NCBI RefSeq assembly: GCF_027744825.2
Contig: NC_071342.1
Span: 13,845,501-13,909,500, forward strand
From: Synchiropus splendidus
Taxonomy: Eukaryota; Chordata; Actinopteri; Syngnathiformes; Callionymidae
Direction of reading: 5' to 3'
DNA length: 64,000 nucleotides
The translations under genes and the position numbers were made by a program. Below are positions 18,003 to 32,300 of the stretch, piece by piece; within the stretch, counting starts at the first letter, position 1; every line of letters starts with the position of its first letter. The notes beneath the pieces were generated by a model that worked only from the letters and a program-made list of their open reading frames with translations, had not been told where the DNA came from and did no database searches.

Positions 18003-18620
18003 TACCGTAATTTTCGAACTATAGTTCTCACCTGAATATTAGCCACACCCACTCAATGTAAGGAGGGAAATCGATCTTGTTCATACATAAGCTGCACTGG
18101 TCTACAAGGCACAGGTTCAGTCGTGCTGTTTGTGCTGTAGACAGGTCAGTCGTGCAAAAACACTTTTCAGAACTAGTTTTGATCCAGCATCGAGAGAGGA
18201 AATAGTGGCAACAAGCTGCGTAATGTGGAGCATCTTGATTTATCCACGCTGCTCTCACAATAGACAAGGTGCAGCTCTCCAGCCGGGATCAAGTCAGCGG
18301 GTAACACCCGACTCACTTGTGTTCACGGCGGACTTTTGAGCCGAACGCACTTTGTTTCGAGGCGGTGTCTCACATCTGTAATCCACATTAAACCCCTCAA
18401 AATGTGCTGTTTTCACCCATGAACCCAAGGTTCCGACACCACTGCCGGTCTCAGCTGCTGCTTCTGGAGTCCAGACCACCAGGAGATCGACTCTGTTGAC
18501 GGAGCTGTGGACACGTGTGCGAAAACAGCGCATTTTGAGAGCTTTAAGGGAAAATAAAAAGCCTCTGATTTCATTGCCTGTGATTTAACCTGAATTCAGC
18601 CTGTTAGTATTATTTACATA
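18003..18620. mobile_element. TACCGTAATT-ended interspersed element, copy 1
   Basis: The sequence opens with TACCGTAATTTTCGAACTATAG, a terminus also found inverted at 29.37 kb and, diverged, at 35.99 kb. From about 18380 to 18590 it matches 29.08-29.27 kb closely: GGTCTCAGCTGCTGCTTC, GGAGATCG.CTCTGTTG.CGGAGCTG and CGAAAACAGCGCATTTTGAG occur in the same order. It is non-coding, and the right terminus is lost or diverged. This fits a non-autonomous DNA element of a type common in fish genomes; the family name is not determined. Confidence 0.6.
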
Positions 18621-20106
18621 TAGAAACGATCTTTGTAGGTTGGAAAATTGGACTTGCCTTTAACTTGAAATCTTCCAATTTACTTCACCGTTTAATTGTC
18701 CTGAGAGGGAAATAAAGCGGCACAGATGGATGAAGCGCAGCAAAATATTGATACAATTGATTCTTAAACGTCCCCCTTGGCTCAGAATCCAAGGTCATTG
18801 ATCAGACTGAGCTCCTCGACCAGATATTGTCGGTCATGACTGGACAGTAGTGTCCTCTCAAATTGTCGTAATGATTTTGGAGGACAGTGAAATGGTAATC
18901 CAATAAGACTCATTAAACCCTTTTTAATTGTTTACCCGGCAGGAAAGTCGAAAGTGATGTCAGTCTTTCGATTGGGTTTTGATGTCACTGGTTGCCTAAA
19001 TGATGGGCGTTTTATCTCAGTGGTTAAAAACAAACCAGACAGTAAATACATGAAAATAATAGTCAATATTTTCATTATTATCATTATTAATGTTGTAATT
19101 AAAGTTGCATAATAGTATTGGGAGGAAAAAAAAGCACTCACACTTTTTATTATTGATTTTATTCAGGAGTATTTCGTAGAAAGATGGAAACTGAGAGCTC
19201 CATTGTACAACACCTTGGCTAATCTATTTTGGTGCTGCAGTCATTACAGGAAGCCTTGGCAGCAAATAGAAAGATGTGCAAGTGTTGGCTGCTGACAGAA
19301 AGCAGATCCATAATGTCATCTCCTCTTTTCATATTTCCATCACAAGTATGTAATTATAATTGGATTCCTCCAGTTTCTCGGCAGAAGTAGTAATATGAGG
19401 CTTGCTCTGTCGACTGCGATCGAGGTCAAAGGAAAGACACACTTGATTCTGAGCCGATCTGTGATTCATTGTCTCGCCCTCGGTTGGTTTACGGTGAGAC
19501 GGGTTGTCAGGGATACAGTGCTTCAATGATAGTGTAGTGTTTTAATGCAGCCGTCTTATCAATATTCTCCCGCCAGTTTGACTCACTCTCCCAATGTAAA
19601 TTTTTTCTCTTTTTTGGGGTTTTTTTTGTGTGTGTTTTTTATCATACGACCGCTTTCGGAGAGAACTAGAATTAACCTGCGGCTGAGAATCTTCTCACCA
19701 TATGGTTCTTTATTAACACTAATCTAACACTACACTACGAACACGCAAGTGAAGATGCAAATCAGTAGGATGTCAGTATGTCTTTTGATGTCTTTCACTG
19801 CTCTTATAAGGCCTTTAATCATGAAGGCTGATATATTTTCTTTTTTTACAGTTCATCAATACGCTGTCACCACATATTTAATGTCTTACTAAATGCTTAA
19901 TTGCTGAAACAAATTCTTTATTTTCTTGATTCCTCTATACATTTTTATGAAGGTCTTTATTCACACTGGGTAAGATCTTTTTCTTCTTCTTTCTTAATAA
20001 TGTTTGGTCTACAAGGGTAGTTGGAGACCAGACTATATGTACGACACATGAAACTGAAAAAAAAAAAAATAAAACATAAATAAATACAAAGGTGGTGTGT
20101 TCGCCA

Positions 20107-20148
20107 CCTGTGAAACTCAAAGCCCCGGGGGCCAAACTCCACCCTCTT
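20107..20148. mobile_element. Fragment resembling a GGCCCGGGGGCCAAA-type dispersed repeat
   Basis: The stretch TGAAACTCAAAGCCCCGGGGG followed by CCAAACTCCA resembles a vertebrate dispersed repeat with the phrase 'AAACTCAAGGCCCGGGGGCCAAAT'. Only the short terminal segment is recognisable. A related phrase rich in TGTGGCC is found near 50.86 kb. Confidence 0.35.
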
Positions 20149-23100
20149 AATTCATTTCTTACGCTTCCCAGGAGTTTTAAATACATTTCATTGGTTCTGA
20201 TGTGGTAACTCAAGACAAGCTCGCCGACTCACGTATGATAAATATTAAGATCAAAAAATGACTAAAATGAGGACGATTAGGAACAACAAAATGTAATGGA
20301 AATGTTTCTAAAAATAACAAGTTGAATTGTTTAAAGTAGCATCCAGGCAAGAGCGAGAGTGAAACGCTGTCTCTATGTTAATAATATCAGAGTGTTTGGT
20401 TTGTCAGAAAGTGAGTTCAGGTTCCAACATATTTGGTGGCACCCAGTCAGCGCATCATGATCCTGCCACACACCTGGGCACAAGGACCACAAACAGGCCT
20501 TTGTTAATTCCTTCATGATGAGAGAGCAAAACCTGCAAAAAATATACTGCACTTTTTGTTTGCAACATTCTCTTGGACTCTATGTGTAACCCATTTGTTT
20601 TTTTGTTTTTTTTGGTCATTGAAACCACAGACCTCAAATAACTACACTAATAAGTGTATTTTTGTGTTTTTCTTCTTGCATATCTATTATCAATTATATT
20701 GAAGTCTTTAATGAATTAGAACGTATCAATGACCAATACTCATTTTCACAGCATTTTTGTCTGTAAAAAAATACATTGCAAAAATACAGCATAATAAAAA
20801 TATTTAAAATAATAAATCTATTTACATGTTTCACCCATAATTCCGCAGCCACGATATTCACACTCAAATGAGCCTTCAGAGTGTATATTAAAAAAATGAG
20901 AGTGTATTATTTTGGTTTGTTATTTATTGACTTATTTTTTTATTTATTTGTAGAATTTTATTTTATTTTTATTTATTTTATTTTTTTACTTGTTTTCTTC
21001 TGTCCGGTGTTTTGGTGTGTCGGCCCCTCACAACAGTCACGGAATATATATAACTCAATAGAGCAGGGGCTTAAATTGTTACCTACTTCTCTCCACTAAG
21101 AATGCATTTGATTTGTTGACATATTTACATTTTTTTAAATTAAAATAAACCATAACATGAAAAGGAAAATGAAAACCAAGTCATGCTGTTTTGCCATAGT
21201 TTATGGCAAATCACTTTACGCTATTATTTAGCTCAACAGCGACTGAATGAAGCTGTATTTATTTAGCTCATCTTGTTAAGACCTGTGGTGACCTCCCAGC
21301 AAAACGGATAACCGTAGGAGGTAGAGAGCGTGCGTCTAATGGGAATACCTTACACAGCAGAATCTTAATTACCTTCTGTTTGCCTGCTCTTGTAAGCCCC
21401 TGGTCCTCTGATACATTGTACCTCAAACTCCCCATGTTGTATCTTGTTCCTGTGCTTTTATTTGTTCTCCCAGACAGTGAGTGGACTGGGAATAAGCTGA
21501 AACCTTTGTCAAATTAAAGGGAGAACAGTCGAGCAGGACACCACTATATCTAATGACTACAACAAATCCATATTGTGCAGCGAGTCCCATGAGAAGGGGG
21601 AAATAACAAATGTGGCGCCAGAGCATAATTACTCCCACCACTGGAGTTACACCGTCTGCAGGATCCGTGCCACTGCGCAGCCATGTAGGTGGGCATTAGC
21701 CATGTTGTTCTGGCTTCTTCGAGTTTTCCATTTCACTCAAGTGGCACGGCCATCATGTGAAGTCCTCAATTCTGTGCTGTAACGGTTTATGTAAGCGGCG
21801 CTTGTCAGGAGTGATAAACAACGACTCCAGGCAGTCTGAGTTGACATTTTTGCTGTTCATTCATTTAGCTTAAGGGTGCCACGCACAAGATCGACACACC
21901 AGTCTCGTGAAATGAGTTATCACTGTATGATAATATTTTGGGAGGTCACCATCAGTAAATAAGCTGTCAGTGGGTGTCATATCGCATGAACAGACAGAGG
22001 GGGAAATAAGCGCTTAAGGGGGCTGCGAGTTCCGATGCTGACATAGTTTAAAAGAGCTTAATTATCATAAGCTGGAGCAGGGAGCAAGTGTTTGGTGGCT
22101 GCAGGGGAATCTTTCAGACAGCGACGTCGGTCCACCACGAACTACATGAATTGGAGATGCTCTGCCGAGTGGGCGACATCAGATATGCATTAAAGGGAAG
22201 CCAGCGGAACAGGACATGGCTTTCATCGGTCGCCTGCAGACTTTCCGAAAAGGGTCGATGCCTCCACCTACTGATACATCACACAAATTGGCTTTATTTT
22301 ATTTTTACTCTGGTCATATTTTATGCAAAAGGAAATGTGGGGTTGTTTCATCATGCTGTTTTGGGCTTATTTAGGCGCAATTGGGAACAGATTGGTTTTA
22401 GCAAAGGACTTCAGTCCAAATCTGCCAAAAGTGGGAGGGGCCATTCTGTGTATTGGACATTGATTCATGCGACTCTCTGTCGACGAGAAACGTGGTGACT
22501 CCAAAAAAAGGGCCAGAAATTGAACTCCCTCATTGCTTAAAGCCCATGGATGTTCCCTTTATGTGCGATATTGTACCAGTCACTGATCACGAGCTTCGAT
22601 GCATTGTTTGAGTTGGTAATGCCGTTCACCAATATATCCTGAAGGGGGAGCAGTCCAGAGTCAAAAGTTTATGACAACAACAAACTCCAAAACATTACGA
22701 CTGTGGTAGTATTGAAGTATTGATAATGCATCTCTTGCTCCAAGGATGGAACAGAGTCACCGTTGTAGAAGGCGGTGGTCAATGAGGCCGATAAATATAT
22801 CGCCACAGGAGAACGGAGAATTTCCTCCATTGTTATTATCGTCTTTGTGTCTCATGAGAGCTACGTATCGGGTAGTAACAGCGACACTGTCCCCCACGGT
22901 TTCCGGTGGTACTGCTCCATTTGGCCCATGTCCGTAAGCTTTGTGGAAATGTGAGAAGTATCCAGATCCGTATGTAACACTGAGCATTAATTGGCCTTTA
23001 GACGTCACGTATTGATGATCGTGTAGAGACATTTTGTGTCCAATGTTGTGTTTGTTGCAGTAAATGTTTAAGTCAGGATGCAAGGGATGACCGTAAGCTC

Positions 23101-24733
23101 TTGTTGTTGCTACACTTCTGACGCTACTTGATATGTCTCGCACATTGAATTCCCCTCAGCGACCCTCACAGTGCCACTGCCAAAGTGCAGCTGAGTTCTG
23201 CGTCACGAGCGCAAAAGTCCACTGTCCAGGAGATACACGTCACTTAGATGCAGTTCCGTGCCATGGTTCATGACAAATTTGGCAAGAGACATGTTTACTG
23301 TTTAGTACCAAGGCGTGGCACGGTGTACCCTTTCAGTCTCTTTACCGACGTACTGTGGAAAATACATCGCGCTGCCCAAGTTTACCATGCCGCACATCTC
23401 TTGGAAAAGTCCAGAAAGAGTGTTGCTGAAGGCAGTCAATAACTACGTCTGTCGTATTATACTGCGAGACACCTTTTTATATTAATAATGAGGAAGCTAA
23501 ATTACAACACAGCAACTTGAGCAGAGAAATAGATCTGCAAAGGAAAGCCAGGGGGAACAAAATAACTCAAATATATATAAATAAATGCATTATTTATCGA
23601 TAGTTTTTATCTCCCTGTGTGAATTGGTTTACAAGAAAACGTTGGAATTACAGTCGGTGTGATTTATAATGTATTGTTCCGGCTGAGGTTGTTCAGCTCC
23701 CATCCCGATGGATATTACCTCACTCCGTCTTCCTCCTTCTTGAGCTCAGTTGCTCATTCTGGCTCACACATATGTAAATAAACCAACTCCCGGCGCCTGC
23801 TTTTCGTACTCTAATCTGACAGCTTCATTTATTTCCAGACTTTCCTGAAAGCATTTATTCCTGATGACACGGTTATTCATGGCAACGCTATTTATTTATT
23901 TATTTTCTTATGTGGATTTCTTGTGTGGAAGTCAGACTGTCATGTATAGAAACCCATTGCCAAACAACTGACTGGCGTCATGGCACCCTCGTAATGGACC
24001 GTTTTCTGTCCATTGAAAAGTACTTTTTCCCTCCACCCTGCATTTCAGGAGGTCACTCTCCAAATACCCCAAGGCTCAGACTCAGCACAGAGGCAGATAA
24101 TTAGGAGGCCCGTCCGTCGACGGGGTCATGTTGGGACCTTTCTTAAGGCTGCTAAAGACAACAGAGAAGTGTGGTCAGAAGGGAAGCGGCTTGTTTGGAG
24201 GTCACTGCAAGGTTATAATTGGAGCGGCCGGTCAATAATGCTGCTGACGGTGTCTGCCTTTGAGGCGGTTAATGAAGCATGGAGGTGCCCGCACGCTGGT
24301 TACCTGGGCACCAGGGAGCAGACGAATTCACACGTGTTCACTTGTTCTCTCGCCGCCAGAGGTGAGTAATTGTGCTGCATTATAAGGGAACTGGCTCTCC
24401 CTCCCTAATTCTCTTACTCATGAATTTACATGAGCGTAGTTAAACCCTCAGACAAGTGCTGGGAGCTCTTCAGGACTGATATGTTGCTCAGGGCACAGGC
24501 GCATATTCTGAGCAGAGAATGCTAAGTATCCGGGGAGAATTGTGAGCACCCTGGTTTTGCTAGCACACGTCCAGCTTGACATTATCGGCGCCCCCTTCTT
24601 AAACATGTATATCACACGGACAATATGTCGCCATGTGGATATTACTGCATGACAAATTCATCCTCACAATATTGTTGAACTACTGAGGGATCTGAAGCAC
24701 ATATCTGAAGGGGTCTCTCTCTTTCTTCCGCAG

Positions 24734-24915
24734 CGGGGACGATGTACATTTTTGGCAGAGATGGCGGACTGATCACGTACACATGGCCTCCCAATGACCG
24801 ACCCAGCACACGAGCAGACCGGCTAGCCATCGGCTTCAGCACACACCTGAAGGACGCCGTCCTGGTGAGGGTGGATAGCTCCTCGGGTCTTGGGGACTTC
24901 TTGAAACTCCACATC
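24734..24915 (+). CDS. nrxn1: Neurexin exon coding the first half of the LNS6 domain
   Basis: This exon codes for the start of the sixth LNS (laminin-G-like) domain, the only LNS domain of beta-neurexin and the one that binds neuroligin. It is shared with alpha-neurexin. After CG completes Thr83 it encodes 60 codons (residues 84-143): [36 protein letters not shown], then [18 protein letters not shown]. Asp137 in SSGLGD corresponds to the Ca2+-coordinating Asp137 of rat neurexin-1beta. [19 protein letters not shown] and [11 protein letters not shown] are near-identical to NRXN1. The exon ends in frame (phase 0) after Ile143 with donor GTAAGT at 24916, and the acceptor has a strong pyrimidine tract. 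RADRL, SSSGLGD and later VIERYP favour NRXN1 over NRXN2 and NRXN3, while DFL.LHIE is NRXN3-like, so the paralog call is good but not certain. Confidence 0.95.
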
Positions 24916-27900
24916 GTAAGTGACTTTTTCAATTATTGGCATTGCTAAATGTAGCGTCGTGCGATTTCCAGCAAATGATAGTTGTTTTCCGAGCAGCAGC
25001 GTCTGCCGGATTCAGCAGGAACTGAGGGAAATGATGTGTTAATGAGTATCGGTTCATACAGTGTGGACATCATTCTGTCTGCAGCCTCATGACCTTTCTC
25101 TTGCTAAACACCCACTTACAGACAGCACTGACACTGGCCAGACGCATTCTCCACTCACACACACACTCAGAGAGAGAGAGACAGAGGGGACCATTTAAAA
25201 TGTGTTGTCACTGATAGAAACATATAATGACAAAAGCAAATCTGAAAGACAAAGAGAGTGACTTTATCACATTATTATTCACTTAAAATTCAATGACAAA
25301 TCTTCTCCATCATCATGAGTTTTCTCCTCGTGCCTTCAGGGCAGAACAATGCAGGCTGTTTAAGAACACGCAAGTGCATCTATCAAGGATGGGATGAGAA
25401 CAAGACAATTAAGAACCTGAAGCTGACACCAAAAGTCAACAGGCAGATGTGTTCAGGCAGATAACAAATCTTTTATCATTTCCGTGTGTACTGAAACGGA
25501 TAATGATCCATTTGTACTGAGTTTAGCCGATGAATTCAAATTATCAGTAAGTGCACTTGTAAAGTAGGTTGTCACATTTAGAAGGTCTTTGGTCTGCTTG
25601 GTTAAAAATAAAAATGTACCAAAAAATAAAATGCTATTAAATGTGAGCAACACAAACTAGACTCAAAGAAAAACAAAATGTTTGAATTCGGACGGAAATA
25701 CTCTGTTTAAAACATGTAAAACAGGCAATTTCTCTTGCAGTCACTGCTTCATAAATTGAACATTAATACCGTGAATCATAACATGTTGAGATACAGATGA
25801 TGGTGGCGCATAAATAACCTGCTCCTTTTTTGAAAAAATAAAGGAGGGAATTATTTAATGCTTGTTAGTTATGGCAGAGCAGGATGTTCGAAAATAACCA
25901 CATGAATTTTGTCATAAACATGCCCTTTAAAAATCACAACTTGTTGCTAAAACGCTGCAGCAAAAGCTGTGAAAAGTCAAAGTAACAATAAAGCAAAAGC
26001 ATCTTGTAGCTTTTCCGCAGGTTATGTTTTTTTTCATTCTATTGACATTCTATCCAGAGAAAATGTTGATAAAGCAACTTTTGACCGCAGGGGCAGTGGG
26101 TTGTGAGAACCCCCCTCCCACATCCCCCCACCCACTCTTCAGCTGTTACTGCGAAGCCATGCTCTTATTTTATTTATGTATCCTCTCGGCATTAATCTGG
26201 GGGTGAATGTTGCATTTCATTAAGAAGCGTGAGAAAATGAAAAGGAAAAATGGAACTCGTGAAGAGGTCGAAGGTTATGCTCATCACTTTCATCTCTGCT
26301 TGATATTTGGAGTCTTTTAAACCCGAATAATGGAATGTGCTATGCCGCCCCTTATATATTGAAACGGAATTAAAAAGTAAAAAAAAAACTTTTTTTGTGG
26401 CAAAAACTGAATGGAGTCCTTTTATTTTGAGATTTTTACACATAAAATACCAATTTTGAAACTTCTTTATTTTTACATTTATGTTTATGTAGGTGCTTTG
26501 TTTGAAATGCATATTCTCTGATAGATTTGGAACTTTTGCTTTACTCCCGCAGTAGGAAATTCCATTTTATACATAGTTAAATTGAAATTTAATGGAACAT
26601 GAAGTGGCCGCTAAAATGGACCACAACTTTCACGAGCCGATGGGGCCTTAAAATAATCCTGGTCCCATATAAATGGAGACGAATATCAGTGTGTCTAATA
26701 ATAATTTTGAATGATAGCGATGGTTGAAACAATCCTTGATAATATTTTATTTGCAATAATAATGTATGAATGTTCTTCAGATGCTTTCCAAACATTCGCA
26801 CCAAAGCTGATTCTGAATTGTATTCTGGTAATTCAGTGTTATTTGGGCTGAAAGCAAAAATGTCTTTGGAGGTGGAGTGTATCTTCAGCTGTATGAGATA
26901 GGATTAGAGCAGATTTCAGTATTTACCCCCCTCCTACTCCATCCTCTACATCCCTCACCCCCCTAATCTCCTGCTCCCATTTCATGATGACAGGAAACCC
27001 AGCGGGGCTTGAAGGACGCCATCTCAGCTCACACTCTCAAGAGGGAATTTTCTGTGTAATATGTGGAGATTGTGATTTAAATGCACCTCAAAGAGTCGTG
27101 ATCCTCCCTCCTCCCACCGCTGCCGTTCGATTGCAGATAAAGACAATGACGGAAAAGTCAGTCAGCCATCCAATGTTTGGGAGTCATGGTCTTCACTCAA
27201 GCCCATTTACTGTGCAGCAGATGGGAGAGTCGCCTATTAATAGTAATTCAGCTTTGGATTTCATACAAACCTGTACAATATTGATCACACAAGCCCTCTA
27301 AAAGTACAGCTTTTTTTTTCTATGATAAGAAGCGTACCCTTTACCGTACTCAGACTCCCTTCCAGGTAGCCCTTTATCTCTGTCTTTAGCAGATTCAGCT
27401 ATACGGGTAACCTAGAAAGATAGCTTGTATCCCTGTGGAGGGATGTATTGTACCGTAGTATTCTACTGTAGAATTCAAACGTTGTTGTAGCGGATTGCAG
27501 GGCATGTGCCATTTTCATGTGCTGTTTATTGTAAACATGTCTAAATGCAGCAGTGCTAACTGGGTTACTATCACAGACGTTTAAATGATTGTGTTCCTCA
27601 GACAGTGTCAGCTTCATAACAGGTATTTCCTATATCATCCGTAAATAATGAAGCGCAATTCTATTTGAAATTATAGAGTCTCTTTTCTCTCTGAAGAATT
27701 TGTGGCCTCTAATAGTTACTCAGAGGGCCACGTTCAGCCCACTGACCTTGACTTTGCTCACCCTCAAACACAAAGGCCACATCTCAACTGAAGTTGCTAA
27801 CTGTTGTGCGGCTACTTGTGTTACCATTTGCCCCCCGCATATCCACTGTCAATGACCTGGGATTGTTTTTGCTGCCTCTGTTGTGTTGGCCGAGCCGCAG

Positions 27901-29079
27901 CGACAGAGTTGATCACAGCCTCTCTTCAGCCTCCGTCTAGGCCCTAAGGGCGACTCTGATCCCTTTGTCTGATGGCAGTCAATCCAGACTCCAAAAGTGG
28001 GGCTGCTCAAGTCTCCTTTTCTGTCTTCTAATTTCTTTTAAACAGACAATTAAAATGACTATATAAAACGAAAACAATGGAAGGAATTGACCGACTATGC
28101 CACGGAATTAGTGAAGTCCACGTAGCAGGGTGGATGGTGGAGAAATAATGACTCCCTTGTGCTCCCCGTGGTCTTTCTCTGACTACCTGAAAGCTTCACC
28201 TTTAATTGCGGTTCCAATTCCTTCCTCACGCTATTCATCTCATCAAAATGGCTTTCGATGAGACAGAACCTGACAATTGCTGCCTTCAGGAGGCACCATC
28301 TATCATGCACTTGTGCTTCACCTTCCGCAGCAGTTTGTGATGCATTAAGTGGCAACAACAGTCTGGTTTAAGGCTACAGGTGTGATTGTTACCTGCAGGT
28401 AGGTTCAGTGGGCCTTTGGGGAAACCGGTCTCATGCTATCCCCAGTGCACCCATTAAAACACCATCCAGGAGAAAGGCTCTATTCTTCATCCCTAGCTTC
28501 AGATAAGTCTCCAGTAATTACTACCCTTGTTCTGGCTTGCTTGTGATGCCCACCGGATTAAACAGTGAGCCGCATTTTTGTGTTATGGGTACGTGCACAT
28601 CATTGGCAAAATATATATCTTCAGAATTATGGAATCAAACCAGTGAGGCTGAATTTGGGGCTGTTTTCTCTCTTCACTTGTGCTTTTAGTTTCACCTAGC
28701 TGCATTCACATTATAGCCCTCTCAGCTGTTGCTATAGCAAAATATACTGACAAGGCCCTCGGGGGCAGGGGTGTGTTTGTGAGTGCACCCATAATGGTGT
28801 TTATTTGTGATTATGCATTACCCTTCTCTGCCTGAGCACCGATTCAAAATTGTTTACCCATGCACACCTTCTCACCTTTAGAAAATGCTAACTTTAATAT
28901 CTGGCTATTACTTGCTTTTCATTTTAAATTCAAACCTTGAAGCTCACTCTTCATTTGTCGTACAAATATAAACAATATTTTTTCTTTCATAGCAGTGGCA
29001 CCATAAATTCAGGACTTCAGGAACAAGCTTGGGAATATTCTGAATTTGAATAATTAACTCTACACGTCTTTTATTTACA

Positions 29080-29367
29080 ATAAAGCGCTAAAAACACACT
29101 GTTTTTGCCTCCGTGTCCCAAGTTCCAACACCACAACTGGTCTCAGCTGCTGCTTCATGTCTCCCATCCTCCAGGAGATCGGCTCTGTTGGCGGAGCTGC
29201 GGACACACGGGCGAAAACAGCGCATTTTGAGCGTTTCAAGGTCAATAAAACACCTGTGATTTCACCTGCTTAATGTGACTAGACTCACTATTTTGCCAAA
29301 TACAGTATTAGCTGTGTCATATAAACCACAGAAAAAAGTAACTGCTTATAGTCTGGACATTACGGTA
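29080..29367. mobile_element. TACCGTAATT-ended interspersed element, copy 2 (right half)
   Basis: The segment ends in CTTATAGTCTGGACATTACGGTA, the inverted form of the terminus that opens copy 1 at 18003. The upstream 190 bases match the right half of copy 1 in order (CTCAGCTGCTGCTTC, GGAGATCGGCTCTGTTG, GAAAACAGCGCATTTTGAG). The left half is missing. Together the two copies show an element with terminal inverted repeats and a conserved non-coding body. Confidence 0.6.
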
Positions 29368-32300
29368 AATAAAAAATAGGTAGCCATTGGGACTGCAGGT
29401 GCATTAGGGGAACATCAAAATTCCAAATTTGTTTTTCCATTCCACAGGGAGGAAAAATCAATAACATTATACCCATGTATGCTGTCTTACTCTGACATAT
29501 AGAGCAGCCATGGCATATGGCATATGGTTCTGCTTTTAACCTGATTCCCGGCCGACAGTAAAGACCTGTCGGAAAATGTCGTTTTCCACTAAAGCCCTCT
29601 GTTGACGGCAAATAGGATTTTCATGTAAAATGCCATATGCTACTGTGATATTTGATTTCTTCGTAATTTTAATTTACCAACAGATTAGCGTTCCACAGAA
29701 CGTTTTAGTCCGAAAAGTGACAGGTTTGCTGTAATACTAGGGATCATTGCAGGTGAAATATTCCGTCTCAGCTCCATACAGCGTGTCCCGGCTTCTTATT
29801 TAAAGTGTTTAAATCACTGCATTTTCAAGTTTTACAATGCACTATTTGGTGCAGCTATGAAAATCAGGACGTAATGGAGAGGTAGACGGCTGAGCGGGAC
29901 GTTAAAACAGCAGTGAAAGGAACAGATGGAGAGACTTCCTTTTCTTTCAAAACACTGGAGCTAAGGAAACCACTGATCCCATATGACTTTTACAACGTCG
30001 ACACATCATTTTGCTGCAGACAAGAGCTCCTATGGAAATGACAGGGTTTATATCTAGCATTGATTCCATGTCCTCCGTGATGGATGGTAGTCAAAATCTT
30101 AAATGTGAGATCGAATCGTCTCCTACCTCCTTTACTCACATGCGGGGCAGCCACACGGCTCGGATGATGTACCTGACCTCAAAGAATCAAATCTCATCAT
30201 ATCCATATTGCGAGAGGACAGTGCTCGAATCACCATTACTCATCTTTCAATTCCAATCATTTCTCAATTTGTTCAAGCTCTTCACCACTATAAAGCCAAG
30301 TGGTCCATGAAGAGGGATGAGTGTGTGCATGTGCGTTTGCTAGAGAGACGCGTGTGTATTTGAGTGTGCAGGACAATATTGTCTACCCTTTTATTAACGT
30401 AACAAATCAGGGCGAGTACATCTTGTCATTTCCAAAGCTGTACATCAATACGTTATGGCCGGTGCCTTGTGCAGAGCAATAATGCCACAGTTAACACGGG
30501 GTGAATTTGATTTTATCGCCACTGTCGCACTGCCCAGCATGCTCACTTACATCTGGGTTACAAGGTTAAAAACATTGACGTTCTGTTTGCTACTTGTAAT
30601 GATACATTTGTATGTGCTGCTCCGCCCTTCCTCTTTGGTGCCCAAAGCTTTTACTCTATTTTAGGGAGTCATCTATGCTTTTTGAACCAGTTCTATCAGA
30701 TATTTTTGTATATCTCTGCTAATGCTGTCTGTTTTTTACCAAAATAACTGTAAAATTCTGATCATATTTCAATGAAAAGTTCAGGAAACGCTGAGATACT
30801 ACACCTTAGCGCAGTCGTGCACGCACTTTAGCGTTAGCTCTGTCTTGTTTCGGTTTCTATGGGGTTGTACGTTGAATACACAAGTCATATTTCATATGCA
30901 AAAAAAAAAAAGCGCTTAAATTATTTGAATAAGTAGAGGACTATAATATCGGCGGGAATCAGGTCGAGGTCTGCGCTTGACTGCTTCTTTTTTGTTGTTG
31001 TTTCACTTCTTATTCTCTGCAGGACTTTTGTTCGCGCAAGTGTGCCTGTGTGTATATTGTTGTATGTGTGTGTGTCAGATGGGGACTGGGGCAATGCAGC
31101 ATGGAGTCAGCAGAGTTGTTGACTTTTGACACAGCTGCCCCCGGCCTCAGGGTGAGACCAAAATAGCATCACTTTTTCTTGCTCCCATCCAGTCAGCAGT
31201 GTTTCGCCGTCTCTCTGATGACACACACAGAGTGGGCCATCAGTGGAGAAGTATTTACTCACGACATACAGTGTCCTTTTTTAATTATGATGATTTTATT
31301 TTTATATTTTTTTGTATTTTTTTTTTAAATCCACCAATATGCATCTCCATTTTGATCACATATGTTTCTATTGGCTTTTTAGGTCTTATCTTATCTTATT
31401 TTAGGTCTAAGTACTTCATATAAAACTTCATATAAAATGTTATTTAAATCATGTATCACTATCTACACAGGTTTTTTTCAGTGTTATAAGACGCAAAATC
31501 CGAGGGTAAAGTGTTATTTGCAATAACATTATACAGAGTGGTTAGGCTTTAGGGTTCTTGAGTCGTCATGGTATGCTACAACCTTGTCATAAGTTACCAT
31601 CTATGGGTATGATCAATCATAACCTCTTGTATAAAGCCTTGTATTTGCATTTTTATTAATTCAAATGCTCCAGGAATTAATACCCTACCTTCCCTGGTCA
31701 TTTCAGGGAAGCTATGACTGGAGGTTTTATGAAAATTTAATAGTACAGTTATTGTTGGTGATAGCTTGAATTGATGAAATCCTTCAAAGTAATACATATA
31801 TAATTATAATAATAAGTGGTGTAATTATGTAAATGTCGATTCTTACAGATTAGCCAGAGATAGATAGCTCGGTTTTCACACGTTCTTTAAGGAGTTGTGC
31901 TCACAGATGATGATGAGAGTCAGATTTCACAAGTATGCTGAGTTCATGATGATGAACAGAGGCCTGAAGGCCCTGCACCTGCAGTTTCTTTGAGCCTTCA
32001 TGCCTTCAGTATTGATTTATTTGGAATATTTTACCTGTTTGGGGAGGCATTTTTGTGGGCACTAGATTGAACAAATCTAAAATAATATCTGCTGAACATG
32101 ACATTTTTGTTATTTATTATAAGTTATTGTAGCAGACTCTTACACTCATGCAGTGACTATCATCATGTGGGCTTTGGTGTCCTACTGTACTGTATGTTCA
32201 TATGTGCCTTCTGCTTCCAATGTTACACTGGAGTCATTTGTTCCCCTCCCACATGGCGCTTACAAGGGGTAGTGGTTAGGATTTCAGTCGCAAAATAAAC

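Noticed and set aside
22088..22498. 136-codon + strand frame
   Set aside because: Low-quality composition, no family, and no support from context.
22757..23143. 128-codon antisense frame, with a short DVYLLDSG-like phrase in the neighbouring upstream sequence recalling aminopeptidase P
   Set aside because: The phrase is too short, lies in a different frame interrupted by stops, and the expected downstream metal-binding motifs are absent.
24340..24370. CGCCGCCAGAGGTGAGTAA upstream of exon 2 as a recursive splice site
   Set aside because: AG and GT are separated by AG (CAG-AG-GTGAGT), so a zero-length junction needs the second AG after a weak context; the 44580 site is far better.
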